Made by a program: the position numbers and the translations under genes | Assembly (NCBI GenBank): GCA_037349105.1 | Contig: JAYJMM010000090.1 | Location: 608,001-672,000, forward strand | Length of the DNA: 64,000 nt | Direction of reading: 5' to 3' | Origin: Limnomonas spitsbergensis | Taxonomy: Eukaryota; Chlorophyta; Chlorophyceae; Chlamydomonadales | The notes under the pieces: model-generated | What the model saw: only the letters and a program-made list of their open reading frames with translations | Told to the model about the DNA's origin: nothing | Database searches by the model: none | In this document: positions 63,195 through 64,000 of the stretch, piece by piece | How positions within the stretch are numbered: position 1 is the stretch's first letter | How the letters are laid out: each line of letters opens with the position of its first letter

Positions 63195-63900
63195 TACATC
63201 AGGCTGCGCCTTGTTGTACTGCAACCCTGCATCTTGTTGTACTGCAATCCTGCGCCACGTTGTACTGCAACCCTGTGTCTCATTGTACTGTAACCCTGGG
63301 CCTTGTTGTACTGCGAACCTGCACCTCGTTGTAATGCAACCCTGCACCTCGTTGAACTGCAACCCTGCACCTCGTTGTATTGCAAACCTGGGCCTCGTTG
63401 TACTGCAACCCTGCACCTTGTTGTATTGCAACCCTGCACCTCGTTGAACTGCAACCCTGCACCTCGTTGTATTGCAAACCTGGGCCTCGTTGTACTGCAA
63501 CCCTGCACCTTGTTGTATTGCAAACCTGGGCCTCGTTGTACTGCAACCCTGCACCTTGTTGTATTGCAAACCTGGGCCTCGTTGTACTGCAAACCTGGGC
63601 CTCGTTGAACTGCAACCCTGCACCTTGTTGTATTGCAAACCTGGGCCTCGTTGTACTGCAAACCTGGGCCTCTTTGTACTGCAACCCTGCACCTTATTGT
63701 ATTGCAAACCTGGGCCTCGTTGTACTGCAAACCTGGGCCTTGTTGTACTGCAACCCTGCACCTTGTTGTATTGCAAACCTGGGCCTCGTTGTACTGCAAA
63801 CCTGGGCCTCGTTGTACTGCAACCCTGCACCTTGTTGCACTGCAATTGTCTCGTTGTATTGCAACCCTGTGTCTCGTTTTGTTCAACCCGGTGTCTCGTT
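63195..63900 (+). repeat. About 22-bp minisatellite downstream of the gene
   Basis: About 30 copies of TTGTACTGCAACCCTGCACC and TTGTATTGCAAACCTGGGCC. It could be the 3' UTR, an intron or intergenic DNA. Confidence 0.93.
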
Positions 63901-64000
63901 GTACTGCAACCCCGCCTGGTTGCTCTGGACCCTCATGCTTGGCTGTACTTAATGATGTCATATTTGCATGCATGGTTGTATTCTTCCAATTTTAATTCCG

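Overview
The window looks like nuclear DNA of a green alga (Chlorophyta, probably Chlamydomonadales-like). The reasons are many short exons with GTGAGT..CGCAG introns, plant-type CCCTAAA-like degenerate repeats inside introns, a plant-like tRNA-Gly, and a class III cyclase of algal type. The assignment is an inference, because no rRNA or organellar marker is present. Two objects dominate: a complete LTR retrotransposon on the minus strand (4612-21247) and one very long host gene on the plus strand (23975-63079).

Layout. Positions 1-4611 hold intergenic, repeat-rich DNA with one tRNA-Gly(UCC)-like gene at 2492-2561. Positions 4612-21247 hold a 16.6-kb Ty3/gypsy-type element whose two LTR bodies (728 bp) show no difference by eye, so it is young. 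Reading leftwards it encodes Gag with a zinc knuckle, an aspartic protease, two ORFs of unknown function, a basic coiled-coil-like ORF, and a 2.2-kresidue Pol. Pol carries RT, RNase H, a DNMT3-like C5-cytosine methyltransferase, integrase, a PHD finger and a C-terminal region that may be a second, degenerate methyltransferase fold. Gag/protease and ORF5/Pol are each in the same frame and separated by one UGA, which suggests stop-codon readthrough. Two intergenic spacers share a hairpin-G8-AAGTGTG module. A perfect 15-nt complementarity between the LTR and the base after the 5' LTR suggests Tf1-like self-priming. The element sits inside an older dispersed repeat, which can be seen uninterrupted at 22889-23140.

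Positions 23975-63079 contain a gene that I could thread through 27 exons with matching splice phases throughout (6108 coding bases, 2035 residues). It encodes a signal peptide, an LRR ectodomain, one transmembrane helix, and two class III nucleotide cyclase domains followed by a low-complexity tail. The first cyclase domain keeps both metal-binding aspartates but has lost the Asn/Arg pair. The second has lost the aspartates but keeps the adenine-type Asp and the Asn/Arg pair. The two halves therefore look like one composite active site, as in mammalian transmembrane adenylyl cyclases.

The introns of this gene are packed with minisatellites. In at least twelve introns the repeated unit contains a piece of the neighbouring exon border with its splice site, so the arrays appear to have grown from tandem duplication of exon-intron junctions. 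Intron 2 also holds a small TIR element with a hAT-like transposase remnant.
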